The notes: generated by a model not told the origin, from the letters alone. DNA of 64,000 nucleotides from Vreelandella malpeensis (GCF_020622355.1 NZ_WHVL01000005.1:1-64000); one strand, 5' to 3'; counted from the first letter of the stretch, positions 18,477-28,581 are shown. Numbers and translations: made by a program.

Positions 18477-19550
18477 TCACGACTCCCGGGTAGCAAAGTC
18501 GATGCGGGGGTCGACCCACACGTAGGTGAGATCCGAGACGAGCTTGAGGATCAGCCCGATCACGGTATAGAGAAACAGCGTGCCGAAGATCACAGGGTAG
18601 TCGCGCTGCATCACCGCCTCGAAGCCGAGAAGGCCGAGCCCGTCCAGCGAAAAGATCACTTCGATCAGCAGCGCCCCGGTGAAGAAGATGCCGATCATCG
18701 CCGCCGGTAGCCCGGCAATGATGATCAGCATGGCGTTGCGGAACACGTGCCCGTAAAGGATGCGGTTTTCGCTTGCGCCCTTGGCGCGAGCGGTGAGCAC
18801 GTACTGCTTGTGGATCTCGTCCAGAAAGCTGTTCTTGGTCAGCATGGTCAGCGTGGCGAAGCTGCCGATGGCCGCCGCGGCGACCGGCAGGGTGATATGC
18901 CAGAAGTAATCCTTGATCTTGCCGAGAAGCGAAAGCTCGGCGAAGTCCGGCGAGGTGAGCCCGCGAAGCGGAAACCAGTCCAGGTAGCTTCCGCCGGCGA
19001 ACAGCACGATCAGCAGGATGGCGAACAGAAAGCCGGGAATGGCGTAGCCGACGATCACCAGCCCCGAGCTCCAGACGTCGAACCGCGAGCCGTGGCGCAG
19101 CGCCTTGCGGATGCCCAGCGGAATCGAGATCAGATAGACCAGTAGCGTTGTCCAGAGCCCGAGCGAGATCGATACCGGCAGCCGCTCGATCATCAAATCG
19201 ATCACCGGACGGTCGCGAAAGAAGCTGGTGCCGAAATCCAGGCGCAGGTAGTCGCCCATCATGGTCAGGAAGCGCTCGTGGGCGGGCTTGTCGAAGCCGA
19301 ACTGCTGCTCGAGCTGGGCGATGAAGCGCGGGTCGATGCCGCGGGCCCCGCGCGAGTCGTCGTTGACCTGGATGTCCGCGCCGCCCATGTCCAGGCGCGT
19401 GCTGGCCATGGCGTCGGCGCCTTCGAAGCGTGCCAGCATCTGGTCGATCGGCCCGCCCGGGGCGGCCTGCACGATCATGAAGTTGAGCAGCATGATGCCC
19501 AGCAGTGTCGGGATCATCAACAGCAGTCGGCGTAGGGTATAGCGGGCCAC
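18477..19550 (-). CDS. yejB: Oligopeptide ABC transporter permease YejB
   Basis: A 357-residue permease of the DppB/OppB type. It opens with [20 protein letters not shown], a membrane segment standard for the family. The transport-domain loop [20 protein letters not shown] lies near residue 255. The start codon is GTG at 19550 with GGAG 8 bases upstream. It follows yejA by 32 bases in the yejABEF operon. Confidence 0.95.
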   Translation of the reverse strand: MARYTLRRLLLMIPTLLGIMLLNFMIVQAAPGGPIDQMLARFEGADAMASTRLDMGGADIQVNDDSRGARGIDPRFIAQLEQQFGFDKPAHERFLTMMGDYLRLDFGTSFFRDRPVIDLMIERLPVSISLGLWTTLLVYLISIPLGIRKALRHGSRFDVWSSGLVIVGYAIPGFLFAILLIVLFAGGSYLDWFPLRGLTSPDFAELSLLGKIKDYFWHITLPVAAAAIGSFATLTMLTKNSFLDEIHKQYVLTARAKGASENRILYGHVFRNAMLIIIAGLPAAMIGIFFTGALLIEVIFSLDGLGLLGFEAVMQRDYPVIFGTLFLYTVIGLILKLVSDLTYVWVDPRIDFATRES

Positions 19551-19582
19551 GGTGAACTCCAGTCAGTAGGGCGAAGGCCCGG

Positions 19583-21472
19583 TCAACGGCGCCGCTCGAG
19601 CTCGGCTTCGCGCTCGGCGTCCACCCACCAGGCGTCCAGATCCATGGCGTAGGCGGGGAAGGGTTCCGGGTACCCGAACTTGTCCCACACGGCAATGCGC
19701 GTCTCGCCGGAGTGGTAGTGGGGAATGGCGTAGAAGCCCCAGCGCAACACCCGATCCAGTGCTCGGGTCGCGGTGTCCAGGGCCTCGCGGTCCTCGGCGC
19801 GGATGATGTGATCGACCAGGTCGTCCACCGCTGCGCTTTTCAGGGCCATGCGGTTGCGGCTCTGAGGCGTGTCGGCCGCCGCGCTCGTCCAGTAGTCGCG
19901 CTGCTCGTTGCCGGGGTTGTTCGACTGCGGGTAGTGGCTGATCACGATGTCGTAGTCATAGTCACGCACTCGGTTGAGGTACTGGTTGATGTTGACGATG
20001 CGCATGGACGTATCGATGCCAAGCCGTGCCATGTTCCTGAGCATGGGTTGCACCACCCGCTCCATCGCCGCGTCGTACATCAACACCTCGAGGCGCAGCG
20101 GGCGGCCGGTGTCGGCATGGATCAACTCGCCTTCCTCGATCTCGTAGCCTGCGTCGTGTAAAAGCGCCAAGGCGCGGCGCAGGCGCTCGCGCAGATTCTC
20201 GGGCTCGGCGATCGGCAGGGGATCGGTGAACAGCCGCTCCGAGTGAAAGGCGTCGAGTAGCTCCTCGCGGTGCGGCTCGAGCAGCGCCAGCTCCTCTTCG
20301 GAAGGTACTCCTCGGGCTTGCATCTCGGAGTTCTGGAAATAGCTCTCGGTGCGCGAGTAGGCGCCGTAGAAGATATTGGTGTTAAGCCACGGGAAGTCGA
20401 AGGTGAGCGAGAGCGCCTCGCGTACCCGGGCGTCCTGGAATTTCGTCTTTTGCAGGTTGAAGACGAAGGCTTGCATCAGCGATGGGTTCACGTCGGGCAC
20501 GGTGATGCGCTCGATCAGCCCCTCCCGGTAGGCAGGGAAGTCGTAGCCGATCGCCCAGGTGGCGGCGCGAGCATCCTCACGAAAGTCGATGAGTCCCGCC
20601 TTGAAGGCCTCCCAGGCGATGTCCCGGTCGCGGTAGTAATCGAAGATCACGCGGTCGATGTTGAAGCGCCCGACGTTGACCGGCAGATCCTTCCCCCAGT
20701 AGTTCTCGTCGCGCGCGTAGACGATGCGTCGGCCCGGGTCCACCTCGGCGATCTTGTAGGGGCCAGAACCCGGATGGGCGGCGAGGGTGGGCGAGCCGAA
20801 GTCTCGCGGCTCCCAGTAGTGGCGCGGCAGGATCGGCAGCTGGGTGACGATCAGCGGCAGCTCCCGGGAGGTGGTGTCGCTGAACTCGAAGCGCACCTGA
20901 TGCTCGCTCTGCGCGATCACCTGGGAAACCCCGGCATAGTAGCTTGCGTAGAACGGACTGCCCTGCTCGCGCAAGAGGTCGAAGGAGAACACCACGTCGT
21001 AGGCGGTCAGCGGCTCGCCGTCCTGGAAGCGCGCCTCCGGACGCAGGTCGAACTCGATCCATTCACGGTCCGGGTCCAGGCGTACGCCTTCGGCGACCAG
21101 CCCGTAGAGGCTGAAGGGCTCGCCGGGGTTACTCGCCATCAGCGTGTCGTAGATCCGGCCGATGCCCGTGGCGGGGGTGCCGCGAATGATGAACGGGTTG
21201 GTCGAGTCGAAGCTCGATCCCACGGCGGTCTGGATCATGCTGCCCCCCTTGGGGGCCTGCGGGTTGACGTGGGGAAAGTAGGCGAACCCGTCGGGAAGCT
21301 CGGGGCTGTCATAGAGCGACAGGGCGTGGACGGTCTCTACCGGGCCGCTGGCGGGCTCCTCCATGAGCGATTGCACGACGCTCTCGTCGCTTGCCGCCAC
21401 CGGCAGGGAGAGCGCGCCGAGGGTCAGCAGCAGCGCACGCAAGGTATTCACAAACGCCACACCGCTTTTCAT
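19583..21472 (-). CDS. yejA: Oligopeptide ABC transporter periplasmic binding protein YejA
   Basis: A 629-residue solute-binding protein of family 5. The signal peptide (MKSGVAFVNTLRALLLTLGALSLPVAAS) is followed by the binding domain with AHPGSGPYKIAEVDPGRRIV near residue 230. It ends in an acidic/arginine tail. It delivers peptides to YejBEF. It is the first gene of the operon; the 65-base gap before it (mltD ends at 21538) probably contains its promoter, although I see no clear hexamers. The family normally lies near 600 residues, so it appears complete. Confidence 0.95.
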   Translation of the reverse strand: MKSGVAFVNTLRALLLTLGALSLPVAASDESVVQSLMEEPASGPVETVHALSLYDSPELPDGFAYFPHVNPQAPKGGSMIQTAVGSSFDSTNPFIIRGTPATGIGRIYDTLMASNPGEPFSLYGLVAEGVRLDPDREWIEFDLRPEARFQDGEPLTAYDVVFSFDLLREQGSPFYASYYAGVSQVIAQSEHQVRFEFSDTTSRELPLIVTQLPILPRHYWEPRDFGSPTLAAHPGSGPYKIAEVDPGRRIVYARDENYWGKDLPVNVGRFNIDRVIFDYYRDRDIAWEAFKAGLIDFREDARAATWAIGYDFPAYREGLIERITVPDVNPSLMQAFVFNLQKTKFQDARVREALSLTFDFPWLNTNIFYGAYSRTESYFQNSEMQARGVPSEEELALLEPHREELLDAFHSERLFTDPLPIAEPENLRERLRRALALLHDAGYEIEEGELIHADTGRPLRLEVLMYDAAMERVVQPMLRNMARLGIDTSMRIVNINQYLNRVRDYDYDIVISHYPQSNNPGNEQRDYWTSAAADTPQSRNRMALKSAAVDDLVDHIIRAEDREALDTATRALDRVLRWGFYAIPHYHSGETRIAVWDKFGYPEPFPAYAMDLDAWWVDAEREAELERRR

Positions 21473-21537
21473 GAAGGATGTCCTGTCGTTGCCAAGAGGC
21501 CATCACACCCGCGCGATGGCCAAAGGATGAATGCTCC

Positions 21538-22767
21538 TCAGCGCGCCGTGAGCGCCAGAAGCTGCCCGGGGGTGAGTGCACCGGGGCGGTCTAGCGCATT
21601 CCAGCGAATAAGATCGCGCTGGTCAAGGTTATATCGTGCGGCGATAGCGGAAAGGCTGTCGCCGCTTTCGACGCGGTGGACCGCCGGCGTGTCCGTCGAG
21701 GCCAGCACGGCATCGGTGCTCTGCGAGAGTTCGGCGATCAGTTCGCTGTCCGCGGACTCTGGCACCAGCAGCGTTTGGCCATTGCGCGGCCCGGCCTGGG
21801 CGCCGAGCAGGCCGGGATTGAGCTCGGCCAGGGTCTGCTGGCTGACGTCGAGAAGCTGCGAGGCCTCGGCCAGGCTCAGCGGGTTCTCGAGCTGGATCTT
21901 GGCGAAGGCCGGCGTGGCCTGGATGTCCGGAAGCTCCACCCCGTAACGCTCGGGATTCTGGATGATAGTGGCGATCGCCTTGAGCTTGGGCACGTACTGC
22001 ATGGTTTCCGACGGCAGCGACAGATCCCAGTAGCTGCCGTCGAGCCCCTGGCTCTGGGCGCTGCGCAGGGCCTTGTTGACGGTACCGGCGCCGGCGTTGT
22101 AGGCAGCCAATGAGAGCATGATGTCGCCTTGGTACCACTCGGCGGCCTGGGACTCGAGGTAGTCGAGCGCCGCCTGGGTCGAGGTGACAACGTCCAGGCG
22201 CCCATCGTAGCTCTGGTTGCGCACCAGCCCCAGGGCGTCACCGGTGCCGGGCATGAACTGCCAAAGCCCCGCCGCGCCGCGATGGCTCTTGGCACTGGGG
22301 TCGAAGGAGCTTTCCACGAAGGGGATCAGCGCGATCTCGCCGGGCAGGCCGCGCTCGCTGACCTGCTCGCTGATCCAGGCAAGCCAGGGCGTGGCCCGCC
22401 GGGTGATCTCAACGATGTTCTGCGGACGGGCGCGGTAGTGCTCGATCCATTCGTCGACCCGCGCCTGTGCCTCCAGCGGCAGGGTGATTTCCTGCCACTG
22501 GAAGCTCTGGCGCATCACGCTCCAGACGTCTTGGGGCTCGAGGCTCAACGAGTCCCAGAAGTGACCGTGGTAAGCGTCGAGACGCGGCGCCCGGGCTTGC
22601 TCTTCGCGCGGCGAGGGCAGGGGTGTCGTGGTGTTGGAGGAGACGTTGAAACTGCCGAGCGTGCCGGGGGAGGCTTCGGAGTTCGCGGCGGCGGCCATCA
22701 AGAGGCCCATGATCACGGTGCTGCCGGCGCTCAACAGAAAGCGCTGGCGGATCGTACGATAGGTCAT
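21538..22767 (-). CDS. mltD: Membrane-bound lytic murein transglycosylase D with LysM domain
   Basis: A 409-residue cell-wall enzyme that cleaves peptidoglycan with formation of 1,6-anhydro ends. An N-terminal hydrophobic segment (residues ~10-28) directs export; no lipobox cysteine is seen. The transglycosylase domain includes ALIPFVESSFDPSAKSH with the catalytic glutamate, GAAGLWQFMPGTG and SLAAYNAGAGTVNKAL. One clear LysM repeat ends the protein (HRVESGDSLSAIAARYN) and a weaker LysM-like segment precedes it. E. coli MltD has two. The start at 22767 has only a weak purine stretch upstream. It lies 23 bases after gloB, the same order as in E. coli. Confidence 0.93.
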   Translation of the reverse strand: MTYRTIRQRFLLSAGSTVIMGLLMAAAANSEASPGTLGSFNVSSNTTTPLPSPREEQARAPRLDAYHGHFWDSLSLEPQDVWSVMRQSFQWQEITLPLEAQARVDEWIEHYRARPQNIVEITRRATPWLAWISEQVSERGLPGEIALIPFVESSFDPSAKSHRGAAGLWQFMPGTGDALGLVRNQSYDGRLDVVTSTQAALDYLESQAAEWYQGDIMLSLAAYNAGAGTVNKALRSAQSQGLDGSYWDLSLPSETMQYVPKLKAIATIIQNPERYGVELPDIQATPAFAKIQLENPLSLAEASQLLDVSQQTLAELNPGLLGAQAGPRNGQTLLVPESADSELIAELSQSTDAVLASTDTPAVHRVESGDSLSAIAARYNLDQRDLIRWNALDRPGALTPGQLLALTAR

Positions 22768-22790
22768 AGTCGGTCTTTTGGCTAAAGGCG

Positions 22791-23558
22791 TTAGAAACGG
22801 TTCTTCCATTCGCGCAACGTCGTGAACGTCGCCAGGTCGTCACCATTCGGGCCTTGTGTACCTGCGCTGCGGCGCACGCTGTCGGTGGCCAGGCGCAAGT
22901 AAGGGTTGATCTTGAGTTCGCGCCCGATGGTGCTGGGAAGCGTGGGGCGATCCATCGCGCGCGCTTTGTCGCATTCGTTGCGGACATGAGGGAGGGCGGC
23001 ATTGTCCGGGTCTGCCGCCTGAGCGAAGGCCAGATTGGCCTGAGTGTATTCGTGTCCCGCGAACACCAGGGTGTCCTCGGGGAGGCGCGCCAGGGTGTTC
23101 AGAGAGTCGAGCATCTGGGCGGGCTCGCCTTCGAACAGGCGACCGCAGCCGGCGCTGAACAGAGTATCTCCGCAGAACAGCAGCGCCGGAATGCCGGCGG
23201 CGAAGTAGCTGACGTGATCGAGGGTATGGCCGGGGGTGGCGATCACCTCGAACAGACGCCCCATCACGCGGATCTCGTCGCCCTGATCGACGGTCTGGTC
23301 GAGGCCTTCGATAGTCGGGTTGTTCGGGCCGATCACGTGGGCCCCGTAGCGCTTCTTGAGCTCCTCGATACCGCCGGTATGATCACCGTGGTGGTGGGTG
23401 ATCAGGATCGTGGCGAGCGTCAGGCCTTCGCGCTCGAGAAGCTCGATGACCGGTGCCGCCTCGCCGGGGTCCACCACGCAAACGTTTTGGCTGGTATCCT
23501 GTCTCAGCAACCAAATATAGTTGTCACTCAGCGCGGGAATCGGTGTCACGCTCATCAT
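22791..23558 (-). CDS. gloB: Hydroxyacylglutathione hydrolase (glyoxalase II)
   Basis: A 255-residue metallo-beta-lactamase-fold enzyme that hydrolyses S-lactoylglutathione to lactate and glutathione. The binuclear metal motif THHHGDHTGG is near residue 55. Further ligands lie in GHTLDHVSYF and CGDTLFSAGCGRLFEG, and the substrate-binding GHEYTQANLAFA follows. Two adjacent ATGs (23558 and 23555) are possible; AGGATC precedes both. It is divergent from the yafS methyltransferase gene, as in E. coli. Confidence 0.96.
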   Translation of the reverse strand: MMSVTPIPALSDNYIWLLRQDTSQNVCVVDPGEAAPVIELLEREGLTLATILITHHHGDHTGGIEELKKRYGAHVIGPNNPTIEGLDQTVDQGDEIRVMGRLFEVIATPGHTLDHVSYFAAGIPALLFCGDTLFSAGCGRLFEGEPAQMLDSLNTLARLPEDTLVFAGHEYTQANLAFAQAADPDNAALPHVRNECDKARAMDRPTLPSTIGRELKINPYLRLATDSVRRSAGTQGPNGDDLATFTTLREWKNRF

Positions 23559-23656
23559 GGGCGAGATCCTTTAACGTTCAGACAACGCTGCTGCGTGGGT
23601 CTTGGACGACCCTCAGCGGTCGAAAAAAGTCGCTACTTTGGAGGCAAGCGCAGTTC

Positions 23657-24454
23657 ATGTCAAATTCCCCGACGGCGGCGATGCTCGCCCGATGCATTAC
23701 CCAAAGCCAAGCTTACTGGCAGTCACCGGCGGGGCGTTCGCTGTGGGAAGTGCAACGTGCCTGCCTGGGCCCGGTGGTGGAAAACCGCCGTGGCCAGCAC
23801 GGCCTGGAGATGGGCATGGGGCGCTCGCTGCTCGGCCCCTCCGCCATTCCCCACCGCATTCGCTGGGCGCCGAGCGAGGCGCTGGCGGAGTCCGCCTCCA
23901 CGCTGGTGTGCCCGCCGGATCGTTTCGCGCTGCCCGACCGTTGCCTCGACACCGTGGTGATCCATCACTGGCTCGAACAGTTGCCGGATGCCCACTTCAC
24001 GCTGCAGGAGGCCGCCCGGGTCACCAGCGATCACGGCGTGCTGGTGCTGTTCGGCTTCAACCCGCTGAGCGTGGGCGGGCTCGTGAAGCGCTGGCGCAAG
24101 CCCGGCGCGACGTTTCCCTTCGCAGGGCGCTGGATGAGCGTCAACCGCCTGCGCGACTGGCTGGCGTTTGTGGATTTCGAGGTGGAGCGCGTAGACTACT
24201 GCTGTTTTCGCGGCCGCATGAATGCTCCCTGTGGCGAGCACTGGGAAGCCCTCGGACGGCGCCATAACTTGCCGCTAGGGCAGAGCTACATGATCAAGGC
24301 ACGCCGCCGCGAGCGGGGGGCGCCGATCGAACGCATCCGCTTCGGACTGCCCGCCAAGGTTTCCCCTTCGTCGCTGGGCGCCACGCGTCGCCATGCGCCG
24401 GTAAAATCCGTCGAGTCGTCATCCCGTCTAGTGAAGGAAAATCAGCGTGACTAA
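23657..24454 (+). CDS. yafS: SAM-dependent methyltransferase-like protein YafS
   Basis: About 265 residues. It belongs to the methyltransferase-11 type but its SAM motif I is degenerate ([12 protein letters not shown]). The post-motif region [18 protein letters not shown] and [12 protein letters not shown] are recognisable. The position between gloB and rnhA is the E. coli position of yafS, which supports the name; its target is unknown. The start is uncertain: ATG 23657 has GGAGG about 16 bases upstream, and ATG 23681 is an alternative. The stop overlaps the rnhA start by 8 bases. Confidence 0.85.
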   Translation: MSNSPTAAMLARCITQSQAYWQSPAGRSLWEVQRACLGPVVENRRGQHGLEMGMGRSLLGPSAIPHRIRWAPSEALAESASTLVCPPDRFALPDRCLDTVVIHHWLEQLPDAHFTLQEAARVTSDHGVLVLFGFNPLSVGGLVKRWRKPGATFPFAGRWMSVNRLRDWLAFVDFEVERVDYCCFRGRMNAPCGEHWEALGRRHNLPLGQSYMIKARRRERGAPIERIRFGLPAKVSPSSLGATRRHAPVKSVESSSRLVKENQRD

Positions 24455-24920
24455 GCAGGACAATCAGCCCCATGTCGTGGTCTATACCGATGGCGCCTGT
24501 CGTGGAAATCCCGGGCCCGGAGGCTGGGGAGTGGTCCTGTCGAGCGGCCCGCACGAGAAGAAGCTCAAGGGGTTTGAGCCGCAGACCACCAACAACCGCA
24601 TGGAGTTGATGGCCGCCATCATGGCGCTTCGCGCGCTCACGAAATCTTGCCATGTTGAGCTTTGGACCGACTCCCAGTATGTGCGTCAGGGCATCACCCA
24701 GTGGATTCACAACTGGGTAAAGCGGGGCTGGATGACCGCCGCCAAGCAGCCGGTCAAGAACGCCGAGCTCTGGAAGGCGCTGTATGAGCAGACCCACCGC
24801 CACCGCGTCGAGTGGCACTGGGTGAAAGGGCATAGCGGCCACCCCGGCAACGAGAAGGCCGATACGCTGGCCAACGAAGCAATCGACGACCAGAAAAGGA
24901 GCACGCCATGCGCCAAGTAA
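24447..24920 (+). CDS. rnhA: Ribonuclease HI
   Basis: A 157-residue endonuclease that removes RNA from RNA:DNA hybrids. The four acidic catalytic residues are present: Asp in [16 protein letters not shown], Glu in NNRMELMAA, Asp in [11 protein letters not shown] and Asp in [11 protein letters not shown]. The start is GTG at 24447, after GAAGGAAA. It overlaps yafS by 8 bases and dnaQ by 13 bases. In E. coli rnhA and dnaQ are divergent; here they are co-directional. Confidence 0.97.
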   Translation: MTKQDNQPHVVVYTDGACRGNPGPGGWGVVLSSGPHEKKLKGFEPQTTNNRMELMAAIMALRALTKSCHVELWTDSQYVRQGITQWIHNWVKRGWMTAAKQPVKNAELWKALYEQTHRHRVEWHWVKGHSGHPGNEKADTLANEAIDDQKRSTPCAK

Positions 24921-25645
24921 TCCTCGATACGGAAACGACCGGCATCGAACCCAAGGACGGTCACCGCATGGTGGAGATCGGGGCCGTCGAGATGATCAAC
25001 CGCCGCTTTACCGGACGCACCTATCACCAATACATCAATCCCGAGCGGCACATCGATGCCGAGGTGGTGGCGGTTCACGGCATCGACGATGCGCGGGTGG
25101 CCAACGAGCCGGTGTTCGCCGCGATCGCCGACGAGTTCTGGGCGTTCATCGAAGGCGCGGAGCTGGTCATCCACAACGCGCCGTTCGACGTAGGGTTCAT
25201 CGACCATGAGCTGAACCTGGCCAACAAGAAGCGCCACGGCCCGGTGCTGGGGCCGGTGCGCGATCACTGCCGCGTGCTGGATACACTGACCATGGCGCGG
25301 CAGATGCATCCAGGCCAGCGCAACAGCCTCGATGCCCTGTGCAAGCGCTACGACATCGACAATGGCCACCGCGTGCTGCACGGCGCCTTGCTCGACGCCG
25401 AAATCCTCGCCGACGTCTACCTGGCAATGACCGGCGGACAGACGGCGCTGAGCCTCGATGCGGAAGCCTCGGCCGAGCGCGAACAGAGCGCCCAGGCAAG
25501 TGAAGGCATGGCGATTCGGCGTCTGGTGCTGACGCCTGGGCAGCTTCGTGTCATCCGCCCGAACAGCGCGGAAGAAGCAGCGCACAGCGCCAAGTGCCAG
25601 ACGCACCAGCTGCGCTGGCACGAAGGCGAGACGAACGATGCTTAG
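24908..25645 (+). CDS. dnaQ: DNA polymerase III subunit epsilon
   Basis: A 245-residue proofreading 3'-5' exonuclease of the DEDDh class. Exo I is DTETTGIEP at residue 6, Exo II is [11 protein letters not shown] near residue 82, and Exo III with its histidine is [19 protein letters not shown] near 155. The C-terminal tail, which binds the alpha polymerase subunit, has the usual length. Translation probably couples to rnhA through the 13-base overlap, and the dnaQ end overlaps nudC by 8 bases. Confidence 0.96.
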   Translation: MRQVILDTETTGIEPKDGHRMVEIGAVEMINRRFTGRTYHQYINPERHIDAEVVAVHGIDDARVANEPVFAAIADEFWAFIEGAELVIHNAPFDVGFIDHELNLANKKRHGPVLGPVRDHCRVLDTLTMARQMHPGQRNSLDALCKRYDIDNGHRVLHGALLDAEILADVYLAMTGGQTALSLDAEASAEREQSAQASEGMAIRRLVLTPGQLRVIRPNSAEEAAHSAKCQTHQLRWHEGETNDA

Positions 25646-26417
25646 GCGCGAGATACCCAGCGGCGTGCGTGAAGGGCGGGTGATTCGACTGGCCCGCGGT
25701 CGGCTGGCGCCAGGGCTTGCGACCGAGGAGGGCATGCTCACTCCGCTGCAGCCGAATCAAGCCTGGAGTGCTGCGTTCGAGCCGCTTTGCTACTGGCAGG
25801 ACGAGCCGGTGGCGCTGTCGATCGAAGCCGACTTCGAGGAGCACTGGCTTGAAGGGCGCGCCTGGCTCGATCAGCTCTCGAGCACCTGGTTCAGCCTGCT
25901 TTCGACCGCGTTGCAGGTGGGAGCCTGGCTCGAGAATCACCGCTTCTGCGGGCGCTGCGGCGCACAGGCAACGCGCTTGTCCGCGGAGTTCGCCATGCAC
26001 TGCCACGCCTGCGGGCATCGCAACTACCCGCGCATTTCGCCGTGCATCATAACGCTGGTGACCCATGGTGACGCGATGCTTCTCGCCCGCAGCCCTCGTT
26101 TTCCGCCGGGGCGTTACTCGACGCTTGCCGGCTTCATCGAGCCTGGCGAGTCCGCCGAGGAAGCGGTGCATCGTGAAGTATTCGAGGAGGTGGGGGTTCA
26201 CGTCGACAACCTGCGCTATCACCAGAGCCAGGCGTGGCCGTTTCCCCATTCGCTGATGCTGGGGTATTTCGCCGAGGCCACGACGCGGCGCATCGTCATC
26301 GACGGCGTCGAGATCAGCGACGCCGCCTGGTTCTCGCCGCGCACATTACCGTCGCTGCCGCCGACCTACTCGATTTCGCGAGATTTGATCGAGACGCACC
26401 TGGCGCGCGTTCGCTAG
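25638..26417 (+). CDS. nudC: NAD+ diphosphatase / NADH pyrophosphatase NudC
   Basis: A 259-residue Nudix enzyme that cleaves NAD(H), and in E. coli removes NAD caps from RNA. A four-cysteine zinc ribbon (CGRCG...CHACG) lies near residues 107-128. The Nudix box GFIEPGESAEEAVHREVFEE is near residue 165. The NudC signature SQAWPFPHS follows, with alanine in place of the usual first proline. The start at 25638 (MLRREIPSG) overlaps dnaQ by 8 bases; an upstream in-frame codon lies inside dnaQ and is less likely. Confidence 0.95.
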   Translation: MLRREIPSGVREGRVIRLARGRLAPGLATEEGMLTPLQPNQAWSAAFEPLCYWQDEPVALSIEADFEEHWLEGRAWLDQLSSTWFSLLSTALQVGAWLENHRFCGRCGAQATRLSAEFAMHCHACGHRNYPRISPCIITLVTHGDAMLLARSPRFPPGRYSTLAGFIEPGESAEEAVHREVFEEVGVHVDNLRYHQSQAWPFPHSLMLGYFAEATTRRIVIDGVEISDAAWFSPRTLPSLPPTYSISRDLIETHLARVR

Positions 26418-26444
26418 GAGGTTTTCGCTAGCCGGTTATCGGTA

Positions 26445-26756
26445 TCATTCGCCGGGGAAGAGGCTGGTGAGCTTGGTGGCCAGCATGATGTTGCCGGTAG
26501 CCTTGAGCTTGCCGGTCATGAAGGCGGTCATGCCGTTGACCTCGCCGTTCATTATGCCCTTCAGGGTTTCGGTGCTGGTGCTGAGTGTGACCGAGGGGTC
26601 GTCGTGCTCGCCCTGCTGGATGTCCAGGGTGCCATCCTGGACGTGAAGGTAGTGGCTCTGCTCGTCGGAGAAGTGGAACTGGAACACATCGTCCATTCCC
26701 TTGGCGGCCTCGGGGTCGAAGCGGCGCTTGAGCTTGTCGAAGGTGGTCGTGGACAT
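26445..26756 (-). CDS. SCP2 sterol-binding domain protein
   Basis: A 103-residue protein made of a single SCP2 domain, a hydrophobic-tunnel lipid carrier fold. Visible segments are DPSVTLSTSTETLKGIMNGE and the C-terminal TGKLKATGNIMLATKLTSLF, which match the family. AGGAAA lies 7 bases before the ATG. Bacterial stand-alone members have no settled role; fatty-acid or ubiquinone-related functions are proposed. It stands alone and converges with nudC across 27 bases. Confidence 0.9.
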   Translation of the reverse strand: MSTTTFDKLKRRFDPEAAKGMDDVFQFHFSDEQSHYLHVQDGTLDIQQGEHDDPSVTLSTSTETLKGIMNGEVNGMTAFMTGKLKATGNIMLATKLTSLFPGE

Positions 26757-26921
26757 CGTGCATTTCCTGTGCGTATTCGTGTGAAGGCATTGCGTACCTG
26801 CTCACTGTGAGATGAGAGCGAACGTACGCCTTGGCAGACTATTTAAAACGTTCTTCTTAGGCAAGCGTCGCGACAGGCAGAGCCTTCGCGACATGCCGAC
26901 AACTGCAAAAGGAGAGTGCAG

Positions 26922-27962
26922 ATGAGTGAATGGATCGTCCATATAGGCACCTTCCTGATTCAGAGCCTCATTCTGACGGTACTGCTAGTACTGGCGGGAC
27001 TGGTGCTGTTGCGCGGCAAGCGCAGTGGCGAGCGTCAGCCGACGCTGCACGTGGAATCGCTCAACGAGCAGCGCCGCGGGCGCACCCGGCGTCTGAGAGT
27101 GGCCGGGACTGCCGAGAGCGCGCGCAAGAAGCTGATCAAGTCGTTACGCCGCGAGGAAAAGGCGCGGCGCAAGCACGCGGCACAAAAGCACGGCAACCCA
27201 TCGCCGCGCGTGTGGGTGTTGAGTTTTCACGGCGATATCAAGGCCTCGCAGACCGAGCAGTTCGCCCAGGAAGTCTCGGCGGTCATCGAGGCGGCGCGCC
27301 CCGACGACGAAGTCGTCATACGGCTCGAATCCGGAGGCGGGCTGGTTCACGCCTACGGCCTGGCCGCCGCCGAGCTCGACCGGCTGCGCGAGGCGGGGCT
27401 CGTCACCACCGTGTGCATCGACAAGGTGGCGGCCAGCGGCGGTTACATGATGGCCTGCACCGCCCATCACATAAAAGCGGCGCCGTTCGCGGTGATCGGT
27501 TCGATCGGTGTGGTCGCCCAGGTGCCCAACATCCACCGGCTCCTCAAGCGTCACGATATCGATGTGGAGCTTCTCACCGCGGGGCGCTACAAGCGCACGC
27601 TCACGGTGCTGGGCGAGAACACCGAAGAGGGGCGAGCCAAGTTCATTGACGATCTCGAGAATACCCATCGGCTCTTCAAGGAGTACGTGGGGCGCCACCG
27701 GCCCGGCATGGAGATCGACAAGCTCGCCACTGGCGAGATCTGGTACGGCAGCGAAGCGCTCGAACAGCGTCTGATCGATAGCGTGGGGACGAGCGAGGCA
27801 TATCTCGTGGAGCGCATGAAGAAGGCGGAGGTCTACACCCTGCGCCTGGAGCCGCCGCGTACGCTGGGCCGGCGTTTCGGCAAGGCGGTGTCGGCGGGCG
27901 TCGAGCAGGCGGTGACCAAGGCCCTGGGGATGCTCGAGGCGTCTGGCTGGCAACGCCGTTGA
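26922..27962 (+). CDS. sohB: Probable inner-membrane protease SohB (S49 family)
   Basis: A 346-residue signal-peptide-peptidase-A-type protease. The N-terminal membrane anchor occupies residues ~8-30, followed by a basic charged linker. The catalytic domain has the nucleophile serine in KVAASGGYMMAC near residue 175 and the general-base lysine in AGRYKRTLTVLGEN near 225. ATG 26922 follows AAAGGAGAG; a GTG at 26916 is less likely. SohB in E. coli was found as a multicopy suppressor of htrA. It converges with the ArsR gene. Confidence 0.94.
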   Translation: MSEWIVHIGTFLIQSLILTVLLVLAGLVLLRGKRSGERQPTLHVESLNEQRRGRTRRLRVAGTAESARKKLIKSLRREEKARRKHAAQKHGNPSPRVWVLSFHGDIKASQTEQFAQEVSAVIEAARPDDEVVIRLESGGGLVHAYGLAAAELDRLREAGLVTTVCIDKVAASGGYMMACTAHHIKAAPFAVIGSIGVVAQVPNIHRLLKRHDIDVELLTAGRYKRTLTVLGENTEEGRAKFIDDLENTHRLFKEYVGRHRPGMEIDKLATGEIWYGSEALEQRLIDSVGTSEAYLVERMKKAEVYTLRLEPPRTLGRRFGKAVSAGVEQAVTKALGMLEASGWQRR

Positions 27963-27996
27963 AGGTATGGTTCACGCGGCGCCTTTCGCGCCTTGA

Positions 27997-28317
27997 TCAC
28001 GCCGCGTAGTGGTGTGCTAGGGCCGACAGTACGGCCTTGGCGCTTTCACTGCTCAGCGAGTAGTAGATCGTCTGGGATTCCCGCCGGGTCTGTACCAGGT
28101 CATCGCGGCGCAGAATCGCTAAATGCTGCGAGAGAGCCGACTGGCTGAGGGCGAGCTGTTGGTTGATCTGAGTGACCGATAGCTCGCGCTCCATGAGCAG
28201 GCAGAGAATCTGCAGACGTTTCTCGTTGGCCAGTGCCTTGAGGAGCAACGTGCCCGCCTCCAAGGCATGACCATCGTGTTCGAGCAGGCGCGAGGCGGCG
28301 CTTGGGGAAGTAGCCAT
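27997..28317 (-). CDS. ArsR/SmtB-family transcriptional regulator
   Basis: A 106-residue winged-helix repressor. The recognition helix region LSVTQINQQLALSQSALSQHLAIL lies at ~45-68 and the wing at ~70-85 (TRRESQTIYYSL). The cysteines that bind As or Cd in ArsR/CadC (ELCVCDL-type) are absent, so metal sensing through that site is unlikely; a redox or other signal is possible. The start at 28317 has a strong AAGGAG 6 bases upstream. It is divergent from prpE across 321 bases, which could be its target (inference). Confidence 0.9.
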   Translation of the reverse strand: MATSPSAASRLLEHDGHALEAGTLLLKALANEKRLQILCLLMERELSVTQINQQLALSQSALSQHLAILRRDDLVQTRRESQTIYYSLSSESAKAVLSALAHHYAA

Positions 28318-28395
28318 GAAGATCTCCTTGCCGACGCGACCAGGATAGGTGGAAATGGCGTTCGCCAGTAGCGTCGAAATTGCAGTTACGGCGCG

Positions 28396-28422
28396 ATCAT
28401 ACGTTGAATTATTGTTGATCAA
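28396..28422 (-). promoter_or_regulatory. Candidate promoter and operator of the ArsR-family gene
   Basis: TATGAT (minus strand, 28396-28401) and TTGATC (28417-28422) are separated by 15 bases. The -35 lies in the palindrome TTGATCAA (28415-28422), flanked by ATTG/CAAT symmetry, which would suit autorepression. Confidence 0.4.
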
Positions 28423-28581
28423 TGCTCGTTAATTTAGCGATGTTTGTCCAAGTGGGCGTTTAACGCTTTATCAATGGTCAGGAAATTGATGGTCTGACGA
28501 TCTTTGCCATGGCCATAGCAGCCTGGCGCGATGAGCGCGAGCGTTAGCCAATAGTATGAAGGTCGAGGCGGCGATAACTGC

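Noticed and set aside
20270..21946. A 558-codon frame antisense to yejA running into mltD
   Set aside because: It crosses two well-supported genes on the other strand and shows no family features.
27974..28007. GC-rich inverted repeat (ACGCGGCG/CGCCGCGT) between sohB and the ArsR gene, considered as a terminator
   Set aside because: No T-run on either strand and a long loop; termination cannot be supported.
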